Positions 8,973-18,740 of a stretch of 64,000 bases of DNA are shown here, piece after piece (the stretch's first letter is position 1; each line of letters starts with the position of its first letter). Below the pieces are notes generated by a model. That model was not told the origin of the DNA. It ran no database searches and saw nothing but the letters and a program-made list of their open reading frames with translations. The translations under genes were made by a program, and so were the position numbers. The stretch covers positions 1 through 64,000 of the forward strand of contig JAIYDI010000002.1 in the NCBI GenBank assembly GCA_027487555.1, given 5' to 3'. Source of the stretch: Hyphomicrobiales bacterium. Lineage in GTDB: Bacteria > Pseudomonadota > Alphaproteobacteria > Rhizobiales > Devosiaceae.

Positions 8973-10337
8973 TCAGGACCGTGGCTGGAGAGTGCCGCCG
9001 CCCTCGAGGCTGAAGCTGTTGCCGCCGAGCCAGGCATTGGCGGTATCGGTCGCGTCATAGGTGACGGTCGCCGCGCCGGTGATGTTGGCGATGGTGTTGC
9101 CGGTGATGCCGGCCGCGTCGGTGAGCGCATCGAGGCTGGTGTCGGCGGTGACCTTCCACACGCTCGCGGCATCGAGTGACACGGAGGCGTTGGTGGCCGC
9201 ACCCGTCCAACTCGAGCCGTTCGTCAGGTTGAGCAGGATCGAACTGATTGAATCAGCAGTCAGATTTCCCTCTAGCACCTGGGCCGATGCGTTGACGATG
9301 GCATGGCCACCATTGCTGCCTTCGGCGCCCCAGCGATCGATGGAGGCCTTGACCAGATCGCCGCTCGCGGCGCTCAGCGCGACCCCCGAGAGGTTGAACT
9401 CGCCCGTGGCGTTGGTGACATAGAACATCGGGCCCGCCGCGGCGGTGATGGCGCCGCCCATCATGGTGAAGGTGGCCTCCGAGCCCTCTGCGTCACCCGA
9501 GAAGCTCTGGTAGAGCATGACGCCGCCGTTGGCCGCGGTGAAGGTGGAGCCTCGGACCGTTGCCGAGTTGCTGCCCTCGACGACGACGGCCTCGGAGCCG
9601 GTCAGGGTGAATTTCTCGTTGTTCGACTGGAGGTTACCGGTGGAATAGAGGCCGGGAGAGCCCTCCCCCGACGTGATGTAGGTACCGCCGGTCGAGACGA
9701 TGGTGCCGCCGCCACGATCGGTCGCGATTGCCGCCGAATGCTTGCCGGCGGTGCTGACCGAGAGGTTGGTGGCCGTGACCGTGCCGCCACCCGAGGACAT
9801 GATGCCATGCGCCAGGTCCGCAGTGACGTCGATGGCGGTGTCGGACACTGTGACACTCGAGCCGTCGCCATAGGCGAAGATACCATTCGCGCCGGTGCCC
9901 GAGGCTTTTATGGTGCTGTTCTGCAACGTGATTTTTGCGCCGGACGTCGCCAGCACCGGCGCGTTGAGACCGTAGAAGCTCGACGCGTCACCCGAGGACG
10001 AGTTGCCGCTGGCCGTCAAAGTCAGCCCATCGGCAGCGACCACGGCGCCTTCGCTGGCCCAGAGCAGCGAGGTATCGTCGGCGGTTGCCGAGAGCGTGTC
10101 GCCGCTCAGGCTGGTGCTACCGGATGCGTAGGCTCTGACCGCCACCCAAGCCGGCACGGCCGTGGCGCCATTGGGTGCATCTGCGGGGGCGGGATCGGAC
10201 GTGCCACTTGCCGGAACGCCCGCCGGGGTCGTGGCCTGTGCCAGGGCCGGGACCGCATTTCCCAATGCAATCAATCCGATACCGAGCCGTGCCCAGTTGC
10301 GCAGGTACCGCAGGCGATGTGTATTCTGGCTGGCCAT
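8973..10337 (-). CDS. Secreted beta-helix protein resembling an autotransporter passenger without a barrel
   Basis: Protein of 454 aa starting MASQNTHRLRYLRNW, with a long signal peptide (GIGLIALGNAVPALAQA) and a likely cut near residue 35. The mature part is low in charge and rich in Ser, Thr, Gly and Ala. It has repeated strands such as TASGNSSSGDASSFYG, STGGTYITSGEGSPGLYSTG and FTAANGGVMLYQS, typical of right-handed beta-helix passengers. No C-terminal outer-membrane barrel is present; it stops at GGGTLQPRS. The start at 10337 is preferred because an AG-rich site (GCGAGAAA) precedes it and the signal peptide begins there. It could be a stand-alone secreted protein or a truncated autotransporter. 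Confidence 0.7.
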   Translation of the reverse strand: MASQNTHRLRYLRNWARLGIGLIALGNAVPALAQATTPAGVPASGTSDPAPADAPNGATAVPAWVAVRAYASGSTSLSGDTLSATADDTSLLWASEGAVVAADGLTLTASGNSSSGDASSFYGLNAPVLATSGAKITLQNSTIKASGTGANGIFAYGDGSSVTVSDTAIDVTADLAHGIMSSGGGTVTATNLSVSTAGKHSAAIATDRGGGTIVSTGGTYITSGEGSPGLYSTGNLQSNNEKFTLTGSEAVVVEGSNSATVRGSTFTAANGGVMLYQSFSGDAEGSEATFTMMGGAITAAAGPMFYVTNATGEFNLSGVALSAASGDLVKASIDRWGAEGSNGGHAIVNASAQVLEGNLTADSISSILLNLTNGSSWTGAATNASVSLDAASVWKVTADTSLDALTDAAGITGNTIANITGAATVTYDATDTANAWLGGNSFSLEGGGTLQPRS

Positions 10338-10498
10338 GATGTTTTCTCGCTCACAAGTGTTCACGAGATTGAGATAGTGCGTGATTGATGGACGCGAGCC
10401 GTCCATAAGGTGAATTCTTGGACAGGTCGGCAAGGCTGCGCCATTGCATCGCACGCGGTTGCGCCTATCTAGTGTTGGCCCGCCCAAGGAGGCCTTGC

Positions 10499-11941
10499 TT
10501 GGCCCAGCCACCCGTTTCCCTCAGGGACGAATTCGGTATTGCGCTCAGCAACTTGGCGGATGCCGCGACGGGCATCGGCACGCCGACAATACGGCTCGGG
10601 GTGACAGGGCTGAGCCGCGCCGGCAAGACCATATTCATTACAGCGCTTGTGCATGCGCTGCTCACCGGCGCGCGCCTGCCGGGCTTTGCGCCGCTCGCGG
10701 AAGGCCGGTTGATCGGCGCGCGGCTCGCGGAGCCGCCCGACCCGTCGATCCCGCGCTTCCAGTTCGAGCAACACCTCGAAGCCCTGACCGGACCGGAACC
10801 GCACTGGCCGGAATCCACGCGTCGGATCAGCCAGTTACGGGTAGATCTGAAGTTTCAGTCGAAGAAGCGGCTGCGCGGCGCACTGGGGCCGACGCTGCTG
10901 CATCTCGACCTTGTCGATTATCCTGGGGAATGGCTGCTCGACCTGCCGCTCTTGTTTCTGAACTTTGCTGAGTGGAGCGAGTCGGCGCTCAAGCTGGCGC
11001 GGCTGCCTTCCCGCCTCCACATTGCTGAACGGTTTCTGACGGCGCTGGCGCAGGCCAACACGGGCGCCGAGGCAACGGAGCCGGCGGCCGAGGCCTTGGC
11101 CGCGCGTTTCACCCAGTACCTGCGCCAAGCGCGCGAGGACGAGGCGGCGCTATCGGCGCTGCCGCCCGGACGGTTTCTTTTGCCGGGCGACCTCGAGGGC
11201 AGCCCTGCCCTCACCTTCGCACCGCTGCCGCCGCCAGCTGGGCCGGTGAAGCGCGACAGCCTCCATGCCATGCTGGAGCGCCGCTACGAAGCCTACAAGG
11301 AGGTCGTGATCCGGCCCTTCTTCCGCGACCATTTCGCACGGCTCGACCGGCAGGTGGTCCTGGTGGACACGATCCGCGCACTCAATGCCGGACCGGCGGC
11401 GGTGCGCGACCTCGAGGGCGCGCTGGGAGACATCCTCGCCTGCTTCCGGCAGGGGGAGAATTCGGCGCTCGGGTGGCTGTTCAACCGACGCATCGACAAG
11501 GTGCTGTTTGCCGCGACCAAGGCCGACCACATCCACTCTTCGAGCCACGATCGACTGGAAGGGGTGATGAACCGGCTGGTCGCGGGCGCGACGAAACGCG
11601 CGCGGTTTGCCGGAGCCGAGACAAAATCGGTAGCGCTCGCCGCGGTGCGCGCCACGCGCGAAGGCATGGCGGACGGTCACGAGGTGATTGTCGGCACGCC
11701 GATGCCGGGCGAGCAACTGGCCGGCGTGCGCTATGACGGCAAGACGGAGGTCGCGCTGTTCCCCGGCGATCTGCCGAGCGCGCCCGACCGGGTGATGGAC
11801 GAGACGCGGCCGATTGCGCTGAATTTCCTGAAATTCCAGCCACCCGGCCGGCTCGAACGGCTGGCCGATGGCAGCGTGGTGCTGCCACATATCCGGCTCG
11901 ACCGGGCGCTCGACTATCTGATCGGGGACAAGCTCAGATGA
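10499..11941 (+). CDS. YcjX-family P-loop protein
   Basis: Member of the YcjX/DUF463 family, P-loop proteins linked in other bacteria to envelope or phage-shock stress. It is 480 aa. Walker A is GLSRAGKT at about residues 35-42, and the segment HLDLVDYPGEWLLDLPLL carries the DxPG-like switch. KADHIHSSSHDRLEG acts like a guanine or base-specificity region. The TTG at 10499 is chosen because AAGGAGG sits 6 bases upstream; a longer TTG start lacks such a site. Its stop overlaps the next start by 4 bases (ATGA), which implies coupling with the YcjF-like gene. Confidence 0.88.
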   Translation: MAQPPVSLRDEFGIALSNLADAATGIGTPTIRLGVTGLSRAGKTIFITALVHALLTGARLPGFAPLAEGRLIGARLAEPPDPSIPRFQFEQHLEALTGPEPHWPESTRRISQLRVDLKFQSKKRLRGALGPTLLHLDLVDYPGEWLLDLPLLFLNFAEWSESALKLARLPSRLHIAERFLTALAQANTGAEATEPAAEALAARFTQYLRQAREDEAALSALPPGRFLLPGDLEGSPALTFAPLPPPAGPVKRDSLHAMLERRYEAYKEVVIRPFFRDHFARLDRQVVLVDTIRALNAGPAAVRDLEGALGDILACFRQGENSALGWLFNRRIDKVLFAATKADHIHSSSHDRLEGVMNRLVAGATKRARFAGAETKSVALAAVRATREGMADGHEVIVGTPMPGEQLAGVRYDGKTEVALFPGDLPSAPDRVMDETRPIALNFLKFQPPGRLERLADGSVVLPHIRLDRALDYLIGDKLR

Positions 11942-12972
11942 GCGCTCCCTTTGCCAAGCCAGTGACGGACAAAACCGCTGAGCCCGAGGTGCTGCGATCG
12001 CCGAGGGTGTTCACCCCTGGTGACACGACGGGCGCCGGCGAGACTGTGTCGGCACTGACTGAGGCTGCGCCGCCCGAAACCGCAGAGCAGGTGCTGGCAC
12101 GGCCACTCTCTGGCAAGCGGCACTGGCTGATGCGCCTGGCGCTCGGGGCCATCGGCATCCTGATTTCGCTGTCGCTGGGACTATGGGTCGATCACCTGAT
12201 CCGCGATCTGATGGTGACGGCGCCCTGGCTCGGCTGGATCGCGCTGGCGGTCGCGGCTGCGCTGCTGATTGTGCTCGGGCTGATTGGCATGCGCGAGGCG
12301 CGCAGCCTCGGCCGTTTGCGCACGCTCGACGCTCTGCGGGTCCGCGCGGAAAAGGCGCTTGCGACCGACCGGCCGCAGGAGGGACGCGCGGTAACCGAGA
12401 TGCTGCTGAAGGTCTATGCGCATCGGCCGGATCTGGCACGGGCCCGGGAGCAGATTGCAACAGATCGCGCCCAGCTCTTCGATGGCTCCGAGCATGTGCG
12501 GCTTGGCGAACGGCTGCTGATGGCACCGCTCGATGCGCGGGCGCGGGCGCTGACCGCGGCTTCGGCACGACGCGTGGCGCTGGTGACGACGGTCAGTCCG
12601 CGGGCGTTGGTCGATATCGGGTTCGTCATCTACGAAAGCGTTCGGCTCGGCAGCGACATCGCGCGGCTATATGGCGCGAGGCCCGGTTTTACCGGCACGC
12701 TGCGCATTCTCGGGGCCATTGTGCAGCACCTTGCCGTCACCGGGGGGCTGGTGCTGACCGATGGCGTGATGGAGCAACTGGTCGGCCAGGGGCTGGCGGC
12801 GAAACTTTCGGCGCGACTCGGCGAGGGCGTGGTCAACGGCTTGATGACGGTGCGGGTCGGTATCGCCGCGATGCGGGTCGTGCGGCCCCTGCCCTATTCG
12901 ACGGTAAAGTCGCCGATGGTGAAGGACTTTGTCACCGAGCTGGTGAAAGTGCTGGACTCGCCGCGTTCCTAG
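11938..12972 (+). CDS. YcjF-like inner membrane protein (TIGR01620/DUF697 family)
   Basis: Protein of 344 aa that pairs with YcjX in most genomes. After a hydrophilic N-terminal tail of about 65 residues come two membrane segments: LALGAIGILISLSLGLWV, then GWIALAVAAALLIVLGLIG. The C-terminal DUF697-like half includes ALVDIGFVIYESVRLGSDIARLYG and GATVEQLVGQG-like sequence (here DGVMEQLVGQGLAAKLSARL). It overlaps the YcjX gene by 4 bases. Function is not established; an envelope-stress role is family inference. Confidence 0.88.
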   Translation: MSAPFAKPVTDKTAEPEVLRSPRVFTPGDTTGAGETVSALTEAAPPETAEQVLARPLSGKRHWLMRLALGAIGILISLSLGLWVDHLIRDLMVTAPWLGWIALAVAAALLIVLGLIGMREARSLGRLRTLDALRVRAEKALATDRPQEGRAVTEMLLKVYAHRPDLARAREQIATDRAQLFDGSEHVRLGERLLMAPLDARARALTAASARRVALVTTVSPRALVDIGFVIYESVRLGSDIARLYGARPGFTGTLRILGAIVQHLAVTGGLVLTDGVMEQLVGQGLAAKLSARLGEGVVNGLMTVRVGIAAMRVVRPLPYSTVKSPMVKDFVTELVKVLDSPRS

Positions 12973-13170
12973 TCAATTGCAGATGCTGTTGATACCAGCC
13001 GTGTAACACCTGTTGAACAGTTTTGGCCAAGCCTTGACTGTGATGACAAATCACCTGCATCTTCATGCAGGGACAGTTCGAATTCGTTCCGGATTTTTAC
13101 TTATTTTTTATTACAGACAGGCGCGAACACATCGGTCTTATGTGGGTTTGCGGGTATTTTGGGGGATATG

Positions 13171-16095
13171 ATGAAGCGTTTGCGCGGACCTTTGCTTTCA
13201 TCGACTGCGCTCGCGGGACTCATTTTGGGGATGTTCGTTGCCCCTGCCGCAGCGGCGCCGTTGGTGGTATCGGCGCCTGCTTCGGGTGCAACCCTGACGC
13301 CTTCGGGCGATCTGCTCGTCGACCTGCTGACAGTGGGCGACAAGACGGGCGAAAGTGGCACTCTCACAATCGGCACGGGCATAGGGGTGAATGCCACCGC
13401 GGGTGGCATAATCGGCAATGAGACCGGCGCGACAGGGACGGTCACCGTCTCCGGCACGGGTGCCAGCCTGACGGTTGACGAGTACCTGAAGGTCGGCAAT
13501 CTCGGCACGGGTGCGCTCACCTTCGAAAACGGCGCCAGCGGTACAGTCACCGGCGTCGTCTATGTCGGCGACTACGACAACCTCCAAACGCCGACCAAGG
13601 GCGGCACCGGCCATCTTTCGGTGGATGGCGCAGGCACCAATGTGCTTGTCGATCTGCTTGATGTTCGCTCATATGGCAGCAATGTCAGCTCGGTTAGCGT
13701 TACCGGCGGCGCGCACCTGACGACGCTGCTGAACTTCTACGGGCGTGGCAACAGCGACATCTATGTCAACGGTGCCGGCACGGTCCTCAAGGTTGGCGCG
13801 CGCGACGACGACGATGTCACCTACGACAATGCCGATGGCTGGTTCTCGGTCGATAACGGCAATGTGCTGATTTCCGGCGGCGCGGTGCTCGACTCCGACG
13901 GCAGCTATATCGGCGGCGACGGCATCGCGACCATGACAGTCACCGGTGCCGGCACCCGCTGGGTGAATGGCCTGCCGCTGTTCATCGGCGGCACCGGAAA
14001 CGGCAATACCGGCACGGGTACGGTGACGATCGCCGACGGCGCCTATGCGCGCGGCGCGACGGTGGCTGTGGGCGTCGACGAGGGATCGACCGGCACGTTG
14101 ACGGTCACCGGGCAAGGCACCATCCTCGAAGTCGTGGCGAACGCGGCCCAGGGCTCACCCGGCAATTTCCGCGCCGGTTCGAGCGGCACTGGCACAGTGA
14201 CGGTTTCGGATGGCGGGCTGATCAAGGCCGCCAACCAGATCAGCATCGCGTCGTTCGGCACTTCGGTGGGCGTGCTCAATATCGGCGCGGCGGAAGGCGC
14301 AGACGCGGCGGCAGCGGGCTATCTCGATGGCGGTGCGCTGGGCGTGGTGTTCGGCGAGGGCGATGCGACACTGGTGTTCAACCACACGGACACGAACTAC
14401 GTTTTCGACCAGGTGATGAGTGGCTCCGGTGCCACGATCAAGCATCTCGCGGGTACGACTCGGATGACCGGATATTCGGGCGACCTGCAGGGGACCGCCT
14501 ATGTGACCGGCGGCGCGCTCTACGCCAATGCCTATCTTGACGACCTCGATGTCGAAGTCAGCGGCGCAGGCCTGCTCGGCGGAACTGGCAAGGTGGATGA
14601 CGTGACCGTCAAATCGGGCGGTACGCTCAACCCGGGCGATGGCATCGGGACGTTGACGGTTGATGACGACCTGGAGATCGAGGCCGGTGGCACATTGGCC
14701 ATCCAGCTGACCGGCCATGGCTCGGACCAGGTGGAGATCGACGATTCCGGGGATGTCACCATCTGGGATGGCGCGCTGCTCGACCTGACCCTCGCCACCG
14801 ATCTGGATCCGACAGAGAGCTACCGGATCATCGACTTCGACGACTACGCCGACCTGGACGTCGATGGGAGCGGCTTCATTGTCGACGACCATGCAGCACT
14901 GGTGGACAGCCTCGTCACGTACGACGAAGACGAAGGGGTCAGTGTCCAGTTCGAAGCCGTGACGGACGATTGGGCCGGTTTCGTCGAGACGGAAAACCAG
15001 AAGGCGACCGCTGTAGCGGTGCAGGCGCTCGGTCTGGGCAACAGCGTATTCAACGGCGCCATGTTCCTCTCCGACGACGAGATCGGGCAAGGCTTCGACC
15101 TGCTGTCGGGTGAGATTCACGCATCGACCCAGGCAACGCTGCTGGGCGGCACGCAATGGCTGCGACATGCGGCGCTCGGGCGGCTGGATGAGCTTGCGGC
15201 GCCAAAAGAGAGCGCCGTGCTGGGCTATGCCGAAGAGACTGCGCCGTCACCCTTCGATGCGCTGACCCCGGGCGAGACCACCTCGACCGGCTGGTTCACC
15301 GGCTTTGGGGGCTTTGCCGAGTCCGGCGGCAATGGCAATGCGGGTGACACGGAAACACGGACGGGTGGTGTCATTGGCGGCATCGACACAGAGATTGCCG
15401 GCTGGCGCATCGGCCTTGTCGGCGGCTACGGCCATGATGCAGCAGAGGCCGCGGACCGCGCCTCACGCGCGGATATCGACACGCTGTATCTCGGTACCTA
15501 TGCCGGGGCGGATTTCGACGGTTGGCGGGTGAAGACCGGCGGCGGGCTGGGCCTGAGCCAGCTTGCGACCGAGCGCGACACCTTCCTGCCCGATGACGCG
15601 ACGCTGAGCGCGGACTATGGCGCCTGGACCGGCCAGGTTTTCGGCGAACTGGGCTACGCGCTCAAGCTGGGTTCCAGCACGATAGAGCCCTTCGGACAGT
15701 TGGCGCTCTTCGCGCTGAGCCGCGACGGCTACAGTGAAACCGGTGGCACCGCAGCGCTGAGCGCCGATGCAGATACGAGCGGCCAGGGGCTGGTGACACT
15801 TGGTATCCGTGCGAGCAACCTGCTCGCCAGCAGTGGCGATGCCACGAGCCTCAAGGGCGAAATCGCCTGGCAGCACGCCGTCGGCGATCTCGACGGCAGC
15901 CTGTCGCAGAGTTTTGCCGGCGGCGACGCCTTCACGGTGGCTGGCGCGCCGATCGCGGCCGATACACTGGCGCTGCAACTGGCACTCGAACAGCCGGTGG
16001 GCACGCGCATGGCGGTTGGCATTGTCTATGATGGCGCCTTCGCCGACCGCCTGACCCGCCACAGCCTCAGCGGGCGCCTGGAAGCGAAGTTCTGA
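13171..16095 (+). CDS. Autotransporter (type Va) with complete beta-barrel
   Basis: Self-secreting surface protein of 974 aa. It has a signal peptide (residues 1-30, ending FVAPAAAAP), a long repetitive passenger, and a C-terminal translocator barrel from about residue 704 to the end. The passenger holds many strands of the type GTGTVTVSDGG, GTLTVTGQGT and GATLTPSGD, expected of a beta helix. The barrel begins near TGWFTGFGGFAESGG and ends in Phe (LEAKF), as outer-membrane barrels do. The ATG at 13171 is preferred over 13168 because the GGGGG site is then better spaced. No catalytic motif is seen in the passenger, so adhesion is more likely than enzymatic action. Confidence 0.9.
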   Translation: MKRLRGPLLSSTALAGLILGMFVAPAAAAPLVVSAPASGATLTPSGDLLVDLLTVGDKTGESGTLTIGTGIGVNATAGGIIGNETGATGTVTVSGTGASLTVDEYLKVGNLGTGALTFENGASGTVTGVVYVGDYDNLQTPTKGGTGHLSVDGAGTNVLVDLLDVRSYGSNVSSVSVTGGAHLTTLLNFYGRGNSDIYVNGAGTVLKVGARDDDDVTYDNADGWFSVDNGNVLISGGAVLDSDGSYIGGDGIATMTVTGAGTRWVNGLPLFIGGTGNGNTGTGTVTIADGAYARGATVAVGVDEGSTGTLTVTGQGTILEVVANAAQGSPGNFRAGSSGTGTVTVSDGGLIKAANQISIASFGTSVGVLNIGAAEGADAAAAGYLDGGALGVVFGEGDATLVFNHTDTNYVFDQVMSGSGATIKHLAGTTRMTGYSGDLQGTAYVTGGALYANAYLDDLDVEVSGAGLLGGTGKVDDVTVKSGGTLNPGDGIGTLTVDDDLEIEAGGTLAIQLTGHGSDQVEIDDSGDVTIWDGALLDLTLATDLDPTESYRIIDFDDYADLDVDGSGFIVDDHAALVDSLVTYDEDEGVSVQFEAVTDDWAGFVETENQKATAVAVQALGLGNSVFNGAMFLSDDEIGQGFDLLSGEIHASTQATLLGGTQWLRHAALGRLDELAAPKESAVLGYAEETAPSPFDALTPGETTSTGWFTGFGGFAESGGNGNAGDTETRTGGVIGGIDTEIAGWRIGLVGGYGHDAAEAADRASRADIDTLYLGTYAGADFDGWRVKTGGGLGLSQLATERDTFLPDDATLSADYGAWTGQVFGELGYALKLGSSTIEPFGQLALFALSRDGYSETGGTAALSADADTSGQGLVTLGIRASNLLASSGDATSLKGEIAWQHAVGDLDGSLSQSFAGGDAFTVAGAPIAADTLALQLALEQPVGTRMAVGIVYDGAFADRLTRHSLSGRLEAKF

Positions 16096-16183
16096 GACGG
16101 CACACGATCGCGGGTCCGGGCTGGAACGGGTGCGGGCCTCGATAAACGGGCTGGGGAAGGCGTTGTGCGGATCGCGGGCGCCG

Positions 16184-16927
16184 TCAGGCCACAGGGGGCG
16201 GGTCCATGCGACGCCAGCCGAGTGGGCCCCTCTGCACCTCGAGCGGGTGGAAGCGCACCTTGTAGCTCATCTTGGGCGAATCCTTCACCCAGTAGCCGAG
16301 ATAGACGTAGCGGAGGCCAGCGAGCTTCACCTGCTGGATATGATCGAGGATCAACAGGTTGCCAAGGCCGCGCCTGCCGAGTTCCGGATCATAGAAGCTG
16401 TAGACCATCGACAGCCCATCGGGCATGACGTCGGTCAGCGCCACGGCGACCAGCGGGCGTCCGGGATCGGAAGCGAGACGATACTCGACCAAGACGGTCT
16501 GAACCGGCGTATCCTCGACCATGTATTCATAGTCGACGAAGGTCATCTGCGTCATGCCGCCGCCCGAGTGGCGGGCATCGAGATAGCGCTTGAACAGGGC
16601 ATACTGCTCGGCGGTGGCGCGGGGGGCGCAGACCTCTACGCTGATATCGCGATTGGCGGCGAGCACGCGGCGATAGCGGGCGGGGGCCTCGAACTCAGTG
16701 GCGACGATTCGCACCGACTGGCAGGCATTGCAGCCATCGCACGCCGGCCGGTAGATCAGGTTCTGGCTGCGCCGGAAGCCATTATCGCTCAACAGATGAT
16801 GCAGCGTCGCGGCGCGCCGGCCGGTGAGGTGCGTGAACAGCTTGCGCTCCATCCGGCCATCCAGATAGGGGCACGGCATGGCCGCTGTAAGGAACAGCTG
16901 AGTGTTTTCGGGCGTGTGTTCGGTCAT
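16184..16927 (-). CDS. bpt: Aspartate/glutamate leucyltransferase (Bpt)
   Basis: Transfers leucine from Leu-tRNA to proteins with N-terminal Asp or Glu, feeding the N-degron pathway; 247 aa. It is also called arginyl-tRNA-protein transferase in older naming. The family signature is present: PCPYLDGRMERKLFT near the start, the cysteine-rich YRPACDGCNACQSVR, DVMPDGLSMVYSFYDPE, and LGYWVKDSPKMSYKVRF-P near the end. The RDD protein gene lies upstream on the same strand, a pairing common in related genomes. Confidence 0.93.
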   Translation of the reverse strand: MTEHTPENTQLFLTAAMPCPYLDGRMERKLFTHLTGRRAATLHHLLSDNGFRRSQNLIYRPACDGCNACQSVRIVATEFEAPARYRRVLAANRDISVEVCAPRATAEQYALFKRYLDARHSGGGMTQMTFVDYEYMVEDTPVQTVLVEYRLASDPGRPLVAVALTDVMPDGLSMVYSFYDPELGRRGLGNLLILDHIQQVKLAGLRYVYLGYWVKDSPKMSYKVRFHPLEVQRGPLGWRRMDPPPVA

Positions 16928-17048
16928 CGCGATCCTGACGCGTATCAGCGGAGTGTAAACGCGTCGGGGCGATGGAGCAACGAAAAGCCACGAAATGCGC
17001 TGGCGGCGACGCGACTATTCGGCGCGCGGAAGCGGTTTCGGCCAGACC

Positions 17049-17528
17049 TCAGGCGTCGGCGTAGCGGAAACGGCGCTCCATGGGAGAGCGGCGCACCATC
17101 AGCGTGCCGGCGATCAGGTCGTGCACGAGTTGCCGGCGCGGCGTGAACAGGGCGATGGCCACGGTGATCGGCCAGCTGATCCACACAGTCACCCAGAAGA
17201 CCAGCGGATGGATGAGGATGGCCCAGCCATCGAGCGGGCGTCCACGCGCCGGCGTGAGCACGATATCCATCGCCCGCATGCCGAGGGTGGCGCGCATCGG
17301 CGAGCCGAGGGTCAGGGCATAATAGGCGAGTACGGCGACGGGCACCGCGATGGGAAGCGCGAGAAAGCCCAAGCCCAGCGTCACGACACCAAAGACGAGG
17401 CCGCCGAGCAGGAGAGCCAGCACGAGCATGCCGAGCACGACCAGATCGATGAGCCAGGCCACCGCCCGGCGCGCGAGCACGCCCTGAAAGAGTTCAGGAT
17501 GGGACTGAGGATCAGGCAGGTAGCTCAT
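17049..17528 (-). CDS. RDD-family membrane protein
   Basis: Inner membrane protein of 159 aa with the RDD domain. The conserved Arg-Asp pattern is RRAVAWLIDLVVLGML in the first membrane segment. A second hydrophobic region follows (LGLGFLALPIAVPVAVLAYYAL), and GSPMRATLGMRAMDIVL marks the typical loop. The last part (RRQLVHDLIAGTLMVRR) is also family-typical. The start at 17528 (MSYLPDPQSHPELF) has a GAGGG site; longer in-frame starts do not. Substrate is unknown; some RDD proteins are ion exchangers. Confidence 0.85.
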   Translation of the reverse strand: MSYLPDPQSHPELFQGVLARRAVAWLIDLVVLGMLVLALLLGGLVFGVVTLGLGFLALPIAVPVAVLAYYALTLGSPMRATLGMRAMDIVLTPARGRPLDGWAILIHPLVFWVTVWISWPITVAIALFTPRRQLVHDLIAGTLMVRRSPMERRFRYADA

Positions 17529-17686
17529 TGGCGGGCAGCCCTCCGGTTGACGGCCAGAATGTCGGGACCGATTGGCGGGTCCACAAGGGATGAGCGCGGG
17601 AAAATTGGACACGAGTTCGCAGTTTGTAACGCACCGCTGTTGCAGCACTTGCTGTTTACTGACGCCGCACAGATACTGCGTTGGCC

Positions 17687-18733
17687 ATGACGACCATTTC
17701 ATCACCTAAACCTTTCGCAATACCTCCGACACTTGTTGAGGACCTGAAAGTCGTCGCAGTGCAGTTGCGCAACGGCGACGCGCCGGGGCCGGCACTATCC
17801 AGAGCTTTGGCGAAAATCGCCGAACTGCCCCCTGCCACGGTATTGTCCGCACGCAGGGACATCGCCTACGCAGCCGACCTCTCTTCGTGGCAAGAGCCGA
17901 AATTGTGGCCCTGGATCAAGCGGCGGACGGCGAGCCACGCAGAACTATTGCAGCTCCATCCTCAGTTGGGGTGGCTGTTCGTGTTTCACCTCAGCGGTTA
18001 CCTCAGGGAAGCGGCAATGCACAAGATCAGCGGGCCGATCGACAGTCCGTTCCTGTTCGCAGAGATACTGACCAGGCTCAACGATTGGGTCTACCCGGTA
18101 CGCGTCGCTGCGGAACAGTGCGCGGAACGCACCTTCCCTGCCACCAATGCAGCCATCGTCGCTAAATCCAGCTTTGCGCTGTTCCTGCCGTCTCGCAACT
18201 GGAGCAGATGGCAAGAAGGTCGCCAGATATTGGACGCCACCCAATCGCGACGGGATGTATGTGCAGAGATGGCTGCACGGCTGATCACGGCAGAGGGCAA
18301 CCGAGCCAGCCGCATAGCGCGCGAGATGTTGCAGCACCCCCACATGGACGAACATCTGGAGCATTTGGCAACAAAGGCGAAGCTGCCATCGGTGCGCTCC
18401 GTGGCGGTGGATGTGCTCCTCAGGCGACGTGCGTCCTGGCAGACAGGCTGGGACTGGCAGTGGATCGACAAATCCATGGGCATTCGCCGCAGGGTTCCGT
18501 CGTACACCAACCGCACGATCGGCATCGCTGTCGATCAAAACAAGGCGATGCGTGCTGCCTTGGAGGACAGATCGGCCACGGTACGGGCCGGTGCACTTTC
18601 GGCGCTCATCGCGCACGAGGAAGACTTTCCGGATGCGGTGCCGCTTGCGGAGCGCCTCGCCTCCGATAAGAGCCGTAAGGTGCGCGAACGCGCCCACTTT
18701 CTGCTGACGCGCGCCGCGGCGCGGCGAAGCTAG
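17687..18733 (+). CDS. HEAT-repeat-like protein of unknown function
   Basis: Protein of 348 aa with no signal peptide or membrane segment. It is made of alpha-helical units that look like HEAT/armadillo repeats, for example PVRVAAEQCAERTFPATNAA, SVRSVAVDVLLRRRASW, ATVRAGALSALIAHEEDF and KVRERAHFLLTRAAARR. Such scaffolds usually bind proteins or nucleic acids. It sits on the plus strand between RDD/bpt and hemB, which face the other way, and its DNA looks less GC-rich than its neighbours. I do not recognise a specific family. Confidence 0.6.
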   Translation: MTTISSPKPFAIPPTLVEDLKVVAVQLRNGDAPGPALSRALAKIAELPPATVLSARRDIAYAADLSSWQEPKLWPWIKRRTASHAELLQLHPQLGWLFVFHLSGYLREAAMHKISGPIDSPFLFAEILTRLNDWVYPVRVAAEQCAERTFPATNAAIVAKSSFALFLPSRNWSRWQEGRQILDATQSRRDVCAEMAARLITAEGNRASRIAREMLQHPHMDEHLEHLATKAKLPSVRSVAVDVLLRRRASWQTGWDWQWIDKSMGIRRRVPSYTNRTIGIAVDQNKAMRAALEDRSATVRAGALSALIAHEEDFPDAVPLAERLASDKSRKVRERAHFLLTRAAARRS

Positions 18734-18740
18734 GCGCCCC

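Noticed and set aside
6680..9202. An 840-codon open frame on the minus strand
   Set aside because: It lies opposite the ATPase and metA genes, has a composition typical of antisense frames in GC-rich DNA, and shows no family motif.
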